Part shown: positions 1-6,297 of the stretch, piece after piece
How the letters are laid out: each line of letters begins with the position of its first letter
Numbering within the stretch: position 1 is the first letter of the stretch
DNA from: Candidatus Aenigmatarchaeota archaeon
GTDB taxonomy: Archaea > Aenigmatarchaeota > Aenigmatarchaeia > CG10238-14
DNA length: 14,101 nucleotides
Assembly (NCBI GenBank): GCA_026397455.1
Contig: JAPLUX010000168.1
Coordinates: 1-14,101, forward strand
Direction of reading: 5' to 3'
The notes under the pieces: model-generated
What the model saw: only the letters and a program-made list of their open reading frames with translations
Told to the model about the DNA's origin: nothing
Databases searched by the model: none
Position numbers and translations under genes: made by a program

Positions 1-1
1 A

Positions 2-640
2 AAATATTTTTTTCATCATCCACCCCCACTTGAACCAATACTTGAACTAGCTCCTGGTGTCGGAGAAGAGGCTATTGAGAATAGATTAGATAAAAATCCT
101 GATGAATTAGTTCGGATAAAACGAGTTGCATTAGAAAAAGAATTAGAATATTTTTTTGACACCATCCCTTGCAAAAGAACGAGAATTCATAAGTTGTTTG
201 CATTAAAAAAGTTTTTTTATATTAACGGGAAAAAAAATTTAAATTTTCCAAGAATAAGAATTCTTCCTCGGCGTGAACAAAGGGTAAGACCCGAATACGT
301 TCCAACTTTAGAAGAGGCTTGGAAAATGGCGGATCATGCAGGGTCATTGAGGAATCGTCTAATTATAATGTTTTTTTTTATTACTGGTCTCAGAAATTCT
401 ACACTTAGAGTATTGAAGTATAATGATGTGCCAACACAAGAACTCTGGCAAAAAGATTATACGATTGAGAATGAACTCAATCAAGGGAAAAAAAATATTG
501 TAATCATAGTAGACCCAGGTATGAAGAAATATCACCCCAATGCATGCAAGAATGGGATTCCATATTATGTTTTCACCTCAGAGGAACTAACTGAAACTCT
601 GAAAAGTTATTTGAATTCAATAAAAGAAAAAAATAAGTGA
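2..640 (+). CDS. Tyrosine recombinase/integrase, N-terminal part, cut by left edge and frameshifted at 3' end
   Basis: The frame is open from the left edge, so the true start lies outside the window; the TTG at 194 is internal. The first part (2-250) matches the helical core-binding domain of the complete integrase at 1141-2403. The middle aligns closely with it: MADHAGSLRNR against MADCACSLRNK, catalytic Arg I in TGLRNSTLRVL against SGIRTSTLAAL, and MKKYHPNACKNGIPYY against MKNINSDACKNSLPYY. The frame stops at 638-640, before box II. The rest of the catalytic domain continues in another frame at 642-1133. Reading one base fewer in the A7 run at 627-633 joins the two. Together they would cut and rejoin DNA by tyrosine-mediated site-specific recombination. 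As written this is a broken gene or a sequencing error; programmed shifting is less likely. Confidence 0.85.
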   Translation, partial: KYFFHHPPPLEPILELAPGVGEEAIENRLDKNPDELVRIKRVALEKELEYFFDTIPCKRTRIHKLFALKKFFYINGKKNLNFPRIRILPRREQRVRPEYVPTLEEAWKMADHAGSLRNRLIIMFFFITGLRNSTLRVLKYNDVPTQELWQKDYTIENELNQGKKNIVIIVDPGMKKYHPNACKNGIPYYVFTSEELTETLKSYLNSIKEKNK

Positions 641-641
641 G

Positions 642-1133
642 ATGAGGATGAGAATGTGTGAAAATGAAGAAATAAACGATGAAGGATTTCTTTTTCCCTC
701 TGCATATCGTAGATATTCTAAAAAGAAAAGAGGACGAACACCAATTTCTATGCGAGAGATACAACAAGTCATTCATGACGCTGCAAAAAATGCTGGACTG
801 AAACATTGGAAATATATTACACCACAGAGCCTGAGAAAAACATTCAACAATAATTTAAGAGATCAGAAAGAAAATTCCAGATTGGACAAAGCAGATCAAG
901 AATTTTTTATGGGGCACCTTTTACCAGGTGCACAGGAACACTATTTCGTTAGAGAGATGGTAGAAGATTTGAGAGAGAAATTTGCTAAAATGAAATTCAA
1001 GCCAAGAATGCCATCGGACGAGTGTAAACAGAAGATTATAAATCTATGCGAACTCGATGATTATATCAAGAAAGGGTGGCGTTATATCAATCATTTACCA
1101 GATGGAACAGTTATAATCGAAAAACTGGAATAA
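642..1133 (+). CDS. Tyrosine recombinase/integrase, C-terminal catalytic part (displaced by +1 frameshift)
   Basis: This is the downstream half of the integrase that begins before base 2. It holds box II TPQSLRKTF (arginine kept; the usual box II histidine is Gln, three residues before the Arg), the GH motif in FMGHLLPGAQ and the nucleophile Tyr in EHYF, nine residues after that His. These match TPKCLRKSY, LMGHVLHGSQ and DNYF in the integrase at 1141-2403. The ATG at 642 is unlikely to be a genuine start: the frame is open back to 624, so the split is best explained by one extra A at 627-633. The tail after the Tyr (about 55 residues) differs from that of the other integrase. Alone this fragment lacks Arg I and the catalytic Lys and should be inactive. 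Confidence 0.85.
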   Translation: MRMRMCENEEINDEGFLFPSAYRRYSKKKRGRTPISMREIQQVIHDAAKNAGLKHWKYITPQSLRKTFNNNLRDQKENSRLDKADQEFFMGHLLPGAQEHYFVREMVEDLREKFAKMKFKPRMPSDECKQKIINLCELDDYIKKGWRYINHLPDGTVIIEKLE

Positions 1134-1140
1134 TTGCTTC

Positions 1141-2403
1141 CTATGTTTTTTCTGTAAGAGCTTTTTTCAATAAATTTTTTTTCAATATATAATCTTCTAT
1201 GAGCTTATCTGGGTCTTCTCCTGTCCCTTCAAAAGCCTGTGCAATTACCTTTCTTAGCGTTTTAAACTTATTTTCTATCGTAATGCGGTTGAATTTAAGT
1301 TTTGAGTATTCCATTCTGATTTGTTCTATTTTTGAACGATCAAAGTAGTTATCCTGACTTCCATGGAGAACATGACCCATCAGAAACTCCTGAATCTTTG
1401 AATCAAGAGTGTATCCATCAAATGTTTCGCTGTGTGTCACTGTTTCATAGGATTTTCTAAGACACTTTGGTGTAATATTTTCCCATTTATTTATTCCAGC
1501 AAGTTTTGCTGATTCTTTAATAAGTATTTGAATTTGGCGTTGTGTTAAAAATTTGCTTTTTCTGTTTTCTTTAACTATCTGATTGTAGTCAGATGCAAAA
1601 AGTGGATCATTATCCATGATTAGCCCGTATTTTTTCGTTCTTCCCTGCAAATAGAGACGTATAGCTTCTGTTGCCTCGTCACAGATAAACGTATAATATG
1701 GAAGAGAGTTTTTACAAGCATCAGAATTAATGTTTTTCATTTCCGGATATATTGATATTTTTAAATTAGCAATTCCTTTGAGTAAATCTTCTTTGATATC
1801 TTTGTAGGTTAGTGCTGCAAGCGTGGATGTTCTTATTCCTGAGCTATATAATGTAAGAACTATCGCTTTGTTTCTAAGTGAGCAAGCACAATCTGCCATT
1901 TGATATATTTCGTGTTTTTGCGGTATTGTTTCATTATTTTTTCTGTATCTTGTAGGAACATGGTAACCTTCTATCTGAAGAGCATTCAGACCTTTGAACC
2001 CATTTGCCTCGTAGAAAGTTTTCAATGCTGCAAGAGCATTATTTGCAGTTCTTTTACTGAAATTAGATGTGTTATATCTATCCGTGTATTTCTGGATGAG
2101 AGATTCTGTGTTTTCTTTGGGTAATTTAATTATTTCTTCTGGTTTCATTTTCGCATAAATGCAGAAAGACATAATGCGTTGTAGATAGTTTCTTCTTGTA
2201 GCTAAACTACCGCTTTTTCTTTTCAGATGCAATAATAAATTGTTCACGCTATTGTATTCACTTGTCCAGCCATCATCTGATACTCTTAAAAATTCGCTAA
2301 TTTTTACCGATATATTAATAGTGGTGAATGGTTTTTTAATTGGTTCATTTTGCATTGGTAAATTCTGGAAATTATTTGGTATGATTGTAAATTCAGGCTT
2401 CAT
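1141..2403 (-). CDS. Tyrosine recombinase/integrase (XerC/D- or SSV-like), complete
   Basis: This is a 420-residue site-specific recombinase. An N-terminal SAM-like core-binding domain (about 50-135) precedes the catalytic domain (about 160-375). Visible catalytic residues are Arg191 in SGIRTST, Lys223 in EMK (probable), Lys313 and Arg316 in TPKCLRK, His344 in LMGH and the nucleophile Tyr353 in DNYF. Lys replaces the usual box II His, as in SSV-type archaeal integrases. The ATG overlaps the stop of the LAGLIDADG gene as ATGA (2400-2403), so it is translated as the last gene of a three-gene operon. It ends 7 bases from the end of a related, frameshifted integrase on the plus strand. The role (excision/integration of an element, or dimer resolution) is not shown by the sequence; no att repeat was identified. 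Confidence 0.92.
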   Translation of the reverse strand: MKPEFTIIPNNFQNLPMQNEPIKKPFTTINISVKISEFLRVSDDGWTSEYNSVNNLLLHLKRKSGSLATRRNYLQRIMSFCIYAKMKPEEIIKLPKENTESLIQKYTDRYNTSNFSKRTANNALAALKTFYEANGFKGLNALQIEGYHVPTRYRKNNETIPQKHEIYQMADCACSLRNKAIVLTLYSSGIRTSTLAALTYKDIKEDLLKGIANLKISIYPEMKNINSDACKNSLPYYTFICDEATEAIRLYLQGRTKKYGLIMDNDPLFASDYNQIVKENRKSKFLTQRQIQILIKESAKLAGINKWENITPKCLRKSYETVTHSETFDGYTLDSKIQEFLMGHVLHGSQDNYFDRSKIEQIRMEYSKLKFNRITIENKFKTLRKVIAQAFEGTGEDPDKLIEDYILKKNLLKKALTEKT

Positions 2404-2744
2404 GATTTTTTCCTCATTCTTGTGTCTTCATCTTTTATTTCTTCGTATTTTTTTCTTAGTCTGGTTGTAGGGATTATAGTAAAGAATTTTTCAACATCAT
2501 CTCTACTGTTGATGTCAATTCTATGTTGCAATTTTTTTCCCAATCCATTGCTATTGTTCATTTGAGTGGAATAAGATGTTTTAATTCCTTCCCCCGTTAA
2601 TTTTTCGTTAGCAAAGTCAATGAACACTTTTTCGGTCATAGCTAAAGTAACTCTTACCCGTCGTGTAGGTCCATCTTTGCATAGCCAAACGCAACCTTCG
2701 CCTTCGTATAACCCCGCTAAGTAAGCTCTCTGCATATCGTTCAC
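2400..2744 (-). CDS. Free-standing LAGLIDADG homing endonuclease-like protein
   Basis: A 114-residue protein with one LAGLIDADG helix, LAGLYEGEGC at residues 9-18. The acidic residue that binds metal in this family is present as Glu (EGEG). One motif and this length fit the homodimeric class. The remainder (VTLAMTEK, then HRIDINSRDDVEKF) fits the beta-alpha pattern of the fold. The start is GTG at 2744, overlapping the stop of the upstream PD-(D/E)XK gene as GTGA; an ATG three codons later (2735) is the alternative. Its own stop overlaps the integrase ATG. It sits between two intact genes rather than in an intron or intein, so a role as an operon component or DNA-binding partner is possible. 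That role is inference; the family call is firm. Confidence 0.8.
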   Translation of the reverse strand: MNDMQRAYLAGLYEGEGCVWLCKDGPTRRVRVTLAMTEKVFIDFANEKLTGEGIKTSYSTQMNNSNGLGKKLQHRIDINSRDDVEKFFTIIPTTRLRKKYEEIKDEDTRMRKKS

Positions 2745-3829
2745 CGGTCATCACCGTTTTCCAAGGAGTTAATTGCCTTTTTAATTCCGTGTATATGTTC
2801 TTCTATTTCATTCTTCAATTCGTCTGAATATTTTCTTATCTCCATATTTGCCTTCTCAATGTTGGTGCATTGTCTCTGAATCTGGGAAAAAACCTCCAAT
2901 TTTTCTGATATTTGTTTGATGCCTTCATCCAGTATCTTGAGAGATTTCTGTTCCATGTTTATCTCAGTGTTCAATCTGAATTTCGCCCACTGATAAGCAA
3001 CATATAATAACTGAGGTAAAAACTGATTTTTATCTCCCAGTGCTACAACAAGTATGTTACCACGGAATTCATTGAAGATTCCGATTTTTCTCGGTAACCC
3101 CTCCACATATCTTACAACAAAAATTCCATATGATGCTCCACGATTTTTCATGGCTTTTTCCATGGTTTCGATAATCATTGGTTGAGAAATATTTTCTACA
3201 TCTTTTATTTCAAATACAATTTTTTTATTTGGTTTATCTTTTAATGTTATTAGGAAGTCTCCGGTCATACAGCCGGTTATCATACCTGTTACGTTTGTCT
3301 TTCGTTCTAATTCATCACCCATATTGATGCAGACACAATCACTGAGAATTTCTTCGCATGTATCCTCAAATTTGAATCCCTTTAGGGTTGTTGAATTAAC
3401 GACTTCCTCTTTTGCGTTTTTTATAATAATCTCATCCTTAAGTTCTCTGATTTCAGTTATTATTTCTTTTCGTAAAATAGCAAGAGGAGTATTGCCATTC
3501 ATCGGGTTGAAGATACTTTCAACTGTTCCCCCCTTGCCAAAATAAGTTCGTAAAAGGAGAGATAATTTATCAAGGTGATTTATCTCGATTGAAGCGAATA
3601 TTCTTTCAAACTTCGATAACAGTGTGTTGAACTCTTTTTCAACATAATCAACATTTTCGCCCGTCCCCATTCGTTTGAGACCAAGGATACCTATTCTTAA
3701 TGCGGTTATTAACCGCTCAATCCTTTTTTCTTTATCGACTTCTTGCAGGAAACGGTATACTTCTTCGTCTTTCATTGTTATGTTAATCGTTAAGGTTTTA
3801 CCGTCCTCTTCTAAATTTACATAATCCAT
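2741..3829 (-). CDS. PD-(D/E)XK nuclease-like protein with C-terminal coiled coil
   Basis: A 362-residue protein. The N-terminal half (1-140) is helical and unrecognised. A nuclease core follows: FKFED (about 152-156), GDFLITL with Asp191, then FEIKD with Glu207 and Lys209. This is a D-x15-E-x-K PD-(D/E)XK site, followed by the strand GIFVVRY. Residues about 285-355 are heptad-like and rich in Lys/Glu, consistent with a coiled coil. The ATG at 3829 has an SD (GGAGTG on the minus strand, 3836-3841) eight to nine bases upstream. It is first in an operon with the LAGLIDADG and integrase genes and shares a promoter region with the divergent AbrB-type gene. It could be a DNA nuclease acting with the integrase or a defence nuclease; the sequence does not decide. 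The overall plan recalls RmuC-like proteins, but I do not claim that family. Confidence 0.7.
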   Translation of the reverse strand: MDYVNLEEDGKTLTINITMKDEEVYRFLQEVDKEKRIERLITALRIGILGLKRMGTGENVDYVEKEFNTLLSKFERIFASIEINHLDKLSLLLRTYFGKGGTVESIFNPMNGNTPLAILRKEIITEIRELKDEIIIKNAKEEVVNSTTLKGFKFEDTCEEILSDCVCINMGDELERKTNVTGMITGCMTGDFLITLKDKPNKKIVFEIKDVENISQPMIIETMEKAMKNRGASYGIFVVRYVEGLPRKIGIFNEFRGNILVVALGDKNQFLPQLLYVAYQWAKFRLNTEINMEQKSLKILDEGIKQISEKLEVFSQIQRQCTNIEKANMEIRKYSDELKNEIEEHIHGIKKAINSLENGDDR

Positions 3830-3878
3830 ATTTTTTCACTCCATTATTAGAGGTCATCCTATAACTTCTACCTCTTTT

Positions 3879-3925
3879 TCTACCTAATATATATAGTGTT
3901 CATTATATATAAATTTTTAGGTAGA
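3879..3925. promoter_or_regulatory. Palindrome containing two TATA boxes (divergent promoter/operator)
   Basis: Perfect 8-base arms TCTACCTA (3879-3886) and TAGGTAGA (3918-3925) enclose two TATATATA stretches, one serving each strand. A further direct copy of TTCTACCT lies at 3866-3873. The left box is placed for the minus-strand nuclease operon, with a start site near 3866 and a leader containing its SD. The right box (3904-3912) is placed for the plus strand. The layout suggests that a dimeric regulator, probably the adjacent AbrB-type protein, covers both promoters; that assignment is inference. Confidence 0.55.
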
Positions 3926-3949
3926 ATAAATGATAGAAAAAAGTGTAGA

Positions 3950-3959
3950 AAATATTTAA
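3950..3959 (+). promoter_or_regulatory. Possible second TATA box for the AbrB-type gene
   Basis: AAATATTTAA is centred about 35 bases before the ATG at 3990. It would give a leader of roughly ten bases, which fits the absence of any SD before this gene. The TATATATA inside the palindrome upstream is the alternative and would give a leader of about 55 bases. Confidence 0.35.
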
Positions 3960-3989
3960 CTACTAATCTCTTATACATATCTGATTATT

Positions 3990-4160
3990 ATGGGATTCAA
4001 AACAACACTTACAAAAGCTTCTACTATCACCAATTCTCTTCGCACAACTGTTCCAGCAGGAATTATACAACAATTCAATCTGAAAGATGGCGATATCCTC
4101 GACTGGACCTTGAAAGCAGAAAAAAAAGAAATAATGATTATTGTTAAACCTATTAAATAA
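3990..4160 (+). CDS. AbrB/SpoVT-type DNA-binding protein
   Basis: A 56-residue protein of the swapped-hairpin AbrB fold. The hallmark run is LRTTVPAGIIQQFNLKDGD (residues about 18-36), equivalent to the family's R-x-T-(V/I)-P-x-x-I-x-x-x-x-x-L-x-x-G-D, followed by the strand ILDWTL and a closing EIMIIVKP strand. Such proteins bind DNA as dimers and act as transcriptional regulators or antitoxins. No toxin partner is adjacent in the same orientation. It diverges from the PD-(D/E)XK/LAGLIDADG/integrase operon across the palindrome at 3879-3925, so control of that operon and of itself is the natural reading. No SD is visible; a short-leader transcript is likely. Confidence 0.8.
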   Translation: MGFKTTLTKASTITNSLRTTVPAGIIQQFNLKDGDILDWTLKAEKKEIMIIVKPIK

Positions 4161-4189
4161 GGATATACTTCTTCAGAATAAGTTAACAA

Positions 4190-4624
4190 TTGAAGAAAGG
4201 TTTAAGTAAGATCGAACTCCTTTCATATTTTATGACCAACGACAAAGCATCTTGGGATTGTATTATCGACGGAGAAGAATACAAAATTATTAAAAAAGAT
4301 AACGTATGGATAAAAGCAAAACCCTTAGTTAACGGAGTCGCTTATGAACATCACATCTGTAATCCATCAAACACATCAGGTAGTGTGACATTGCATTTGG
4401 ATGTTGTCATCAACCAAAAACCCACCGGAGAAAAGATTTATATTCCTAATTGTAAGATAGGAACCGCCAATGTTGGCGATTATATAAATACAAGTGGAGC
4501 AGTTGATGTAAAAATCTTTCCACAGGATGCATGCATAACGACAATAACCCCTATAGTTTGTTCTGGATCTGTATGCATAAGTGGTAATACATCTGGTCCC
4601 GTGGTCTATGTTGTTAAATATTAA
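4190..4624 (+). CDS. Hypothetical beta-rich protein with three NTSG motifs
   Basis: I do not recognise this gene. From the TTG at 4190 it encodes 144 residues; ATG at 4232 (residue 15) is the better start codon, though neither has an SD and a stop lies just upstream in frame (4184-4186). The body alternates polar and beta-branched residues, with NTSG three times (PSNTSGSV, YINTSGAV, SGNTSGPV) and five cysteines after residue 50. The order NTSGSVTLHLDVV, then KIYIPNC, then a C-terminal VCSGSVCISG recalls the beta-sandwich pattern of small phage tail or virion surface proteins; this is weak inference. There is no signal peptide or membrane segment. It lies between the AbrB-type gene and a methyltransferase on the same strand. 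Confidence 0.5.
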   Translation: MKKGLSKIELLSYFMTNDKASWDCIIDGEEYKIIKKDNVWIKAKPLVNGVAYEHHICNPSNTSGSVTLHLDVVINQKPTGEKIYIPNCKIGTANVGDYINTSGAVDVKIFPQDACITTITPIVCSGSVCISGNTSGPVVYVVKY

Positions 4625-4677
4625 GGTGTAGTTTTTATCAATACTTTCAATGATCTTTTGAAAACGTTCTTATGGGC

Positions 4678-4687
4678 AAAATATATT
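4678..4687 (+). promoter_or_regulatory. Probable TATA box for the BglII-type R-M genes
   Basis: AAAATATATT is preceded by G-rich GGGC. Transcription starting about 26 bases downstream would fall near 4708, only a few bases before the in-frame ATGs at 4715 and 4721. This favours a leaderless or near-leaderless methyltransferase message starting there rather than at the upstream TTG (4658). Confidence 0.45.
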
Positions 4688-4699
4688 CTACTATCTGCA

Positions 4700-5665
4700 A
4701 TGATGTCAACAAAAATGCAAATGCTAAAAATCAATAATGAATTTTCGGAACAAAATAATATAATACTTCATCACGGGGATTCTTATGAATTTTTAAAAAC
4801 TATTCCTATAAAGACTGTTAAACTGATTATAAGTTCTCCCCCGTATAATGTTGGTAAAATCTATGAAAAAAGAGTTAAAATCGAGGATTACTTGAAAGAA
4901 CAAGAGAGAGTTATTGGGGAGCTTGTTCGTATTTTAAAAGACGATGGAAGTATTTGTTGGGAAGTAGGTAATTTTGTAGATAAATCAGAGGTTTATCCTC
5001 TTGATATTTTTTACTATGATATTTTTAAAAAACATCATCTGAAACTACGAAATAGAATAATATGGCATTTTGGACATGGGTTACACGCATCTAAACGTTT
5101 TTCTGGCAGATATGAAACTATTTTGTGGTTCACCAAAACAGATAATTATACCTTCAATTTAGATAGTGTGAGAGTCCCTTCAAAATATCCTGGGAAAACA
5201 TATTATAAGGGTCCGAAAAGAGGACAGCCTTCAGGAAATCCTAATGGTAAAAATCCCTCGGATATTTGGGAAATTGTCTGTAATGATTGGGAAAATGAAA
5301 TATGGGATATTCCAAACGTTAAATCTAACCATCCTGAAAAAACGATTCATCCCTGTCAATTCCCTATAGAACTTGTTGAACGATGCGTTCTTGCATTAAC
5401 AAATGAAAATGATTGGGTTCTTGATCCTTATTCCGGTGTTGGTAGTGCCTTAATTGCAGGATTGAAACATAACAGAAGAGTAATTGGCGTCGATAAAGAG
5501 TCTAAATATATAGACATTACAGAAGAAAGAATAAGAAAGTTGTATAGTGGTAAATTAAAAATCAGACCGCTTGGTCAACCTGTTTATCAACCTACAGGAA
5601 AAGAAAAAGTATCTCAGATACCATCAGAATGGAAAGATGAAAATAAACAAAGGAGATTATTATGA
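4700..5665 (+). CDS. Type II DNA methyltransferase, class beta, SPPY (probable N4-cytosine)
   Basis: The enzyme transfers a methyl group from S-adenosylmethionine to DNA. Motif IV (SSPPYNVGK) comes before motif I (DPYSGVGSA), with the target-recognition region between, which is the class beta order. HPCQFPIELVERC is motif X. SPPY is usual for N4-cytosine methylases, while N6-adenine enzymes more often have DPPY or NPPY. Several in-frame starts exist: TTG 4658 and ATG at 4700, 4703, 4715 and 4721. The conserved fold begins after 4740, and a TATA box at 4678-4687 favours 4715 or 4721. It overlaps the next gene by ATGA. The partner is BglII-like and, as I recall, M.BglII is an N4-cytosine enzyme, which supports the call. 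Expected role: protecting the host from the neighbouring endonuclease. Confidence 0.9.
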   Translation: MMSTKMQMLKINNEFSEQNNIILHHGDSYEFLKTIPIKTVKLIISSPPYNVGKIYEKRVKIEDYLKEQERVIGELVRILKDDGSICWEVGNFVDKSEVYPLDIFYYDIFKKHHLKLRNRIIWHFGHGLHASKRFSGRYETILWFTKTDNYTFNLDSVRVPSKYPGKTYYKGPKRGQPSGNPNGKNPSDIWEIVCNDWENEIWDIPNVKSNHPEKTIHPCQFPIELVERCVLALTNENDWVLDPYSGVGSALIAGLKHNRRVIGVDKESKYIDITEERIRKLYSGKLKIRPLGQPVYQPTGKEKVSQIPSEWKDENKQRRLL

Positions 5666-6237
5666 TAGTAGCTGGTAAATATTCTTTTAATCATGGAGAA
5701 GAAATAATTGAACAAGCCTATCCGGAGCTTCTCAAAGAGATACAAGAAGTAATTAAAAACATTGATGCTTCAAAACATATCAATAAAGAAAGCAAAGAAA
5801 AAACGATGCCAGGTCAGATGCTTTATAGTCCTGTATCGTTAAACAATGCGTTTAAAAACGAGTTTAAAAAATATGGGTGGGGGTGCAAACGTATTAAATG
5901 CGATTACCCCACCCAATATTATACAGGGGGATATGCTCCAAAAGGGACAACAAGAGGTGCTTTTAGAGAGATGGATTTCATAAAAGAAAAACTTGGAGTC
6001 GAGGTTCAATTCGGAAAGTATGCTTTTATGGTTTACAACGTAGCAGCAAAAATGACAATCTTTCATAACTTAGGATTCATTGACATGGGTGTTGAGATAG
6101 TCCCGATGAAACAGTTCGCAAATAATATGTCCACAGGTGTTTCTTATTTCGAGCAATTTGTATGGGATCTCGAACATAGGGGAGTATCAAATATCGATAT
6201 ACCCGTTCTTATATATGGTATTGATAAATCGTATTGA
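5662..6237 (+). CDS. Type II restriction endonuclease, BglII family
   Basis: A 191-residue endonuclease expected to cut unmethylated DNA at a GATC-centred site. BglII uses Asp84, Glu93 and Gln95, an unusual E-x-Q version of the PD-(D/E)XK site. Here REMDFIKEKLGVEVQFGK holds an Asp, eight residues, Glu, one residue, Gln: the same spacing. The surrounding text (REMDF before it, AFMVYNVAAKM and NLGFIDMGVEIVP after it) fits the family, and the length is close to that of the BglII/BstYI enzymes. The start ATG at 5662 overlaps the methyltransferase stop (ATGA), with GGAG at 5652-5655, so methylase is translated first. The exact site (AGATCT, RGATCY or GATC) cannot be read from the protein. Confidence 0.88.
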   Translation: MIVAGKYSFNHGEEIIEQAYPELLKEIQEVIKNIDASKHINKESKEKTMPGQMLYSPVSLNNAFKNEFKKYGWGCKRIKCDYPTQYYTGGYAPKGTTRGAFREMDFIKEKLGVEVQFGKYAFMVYNVAAKMTIFHNLGFIDMGVEIVPMKQFANNMSTGVSYFEQFVWDLEHRGVSNIDIPVLIYGIDKSY

Positions 6238-6284
6238 AATAGTGAGACATATCCAGACATTACCATCGTTGGTTCGATAGTAAA

Positions 6285-6290
6285 TTTTTT
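6285..6290 (+). terminator. Weak T-run terminator after the R-M pair
   Basis: A T6 run lies about 50 bases after the endonuclease stop, in the 60-base gap between two convergent genes. Archaeal transcription often ends in short T-runs without a hairpin. The run is short, so this is a weak call. Confidence 0.25.
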
Positions 6291-6297
6291 GATATAA

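Noticed and set aside
194..196. TTG as the start of the first integrase fragment
   Set aside because: The frame is open to base 2 and the upstream residues fit the core-binding domain of the related complete integrase.
573..806. Open frame on the minus strand over the integrase frameshift
   Set aside because: It overlaps well-supported catalytic integrase sequence on the other strand and has no recognisable domain or ribosome site.
3896..4189. Longer open frames on both strands around the AbrB-type gene
   Set aside because: They are AT-rich shadows; the plus-strand frame at 3990 has a clear AbrB motif, while these have none.
3990..4624. AbrB-type antitoxin with the following gene as its toxin
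   Set aside because: The 144-residue downstream protein shows no PIN, MazF, RelE or other toxin features, and the spacing is 30 bases or more.
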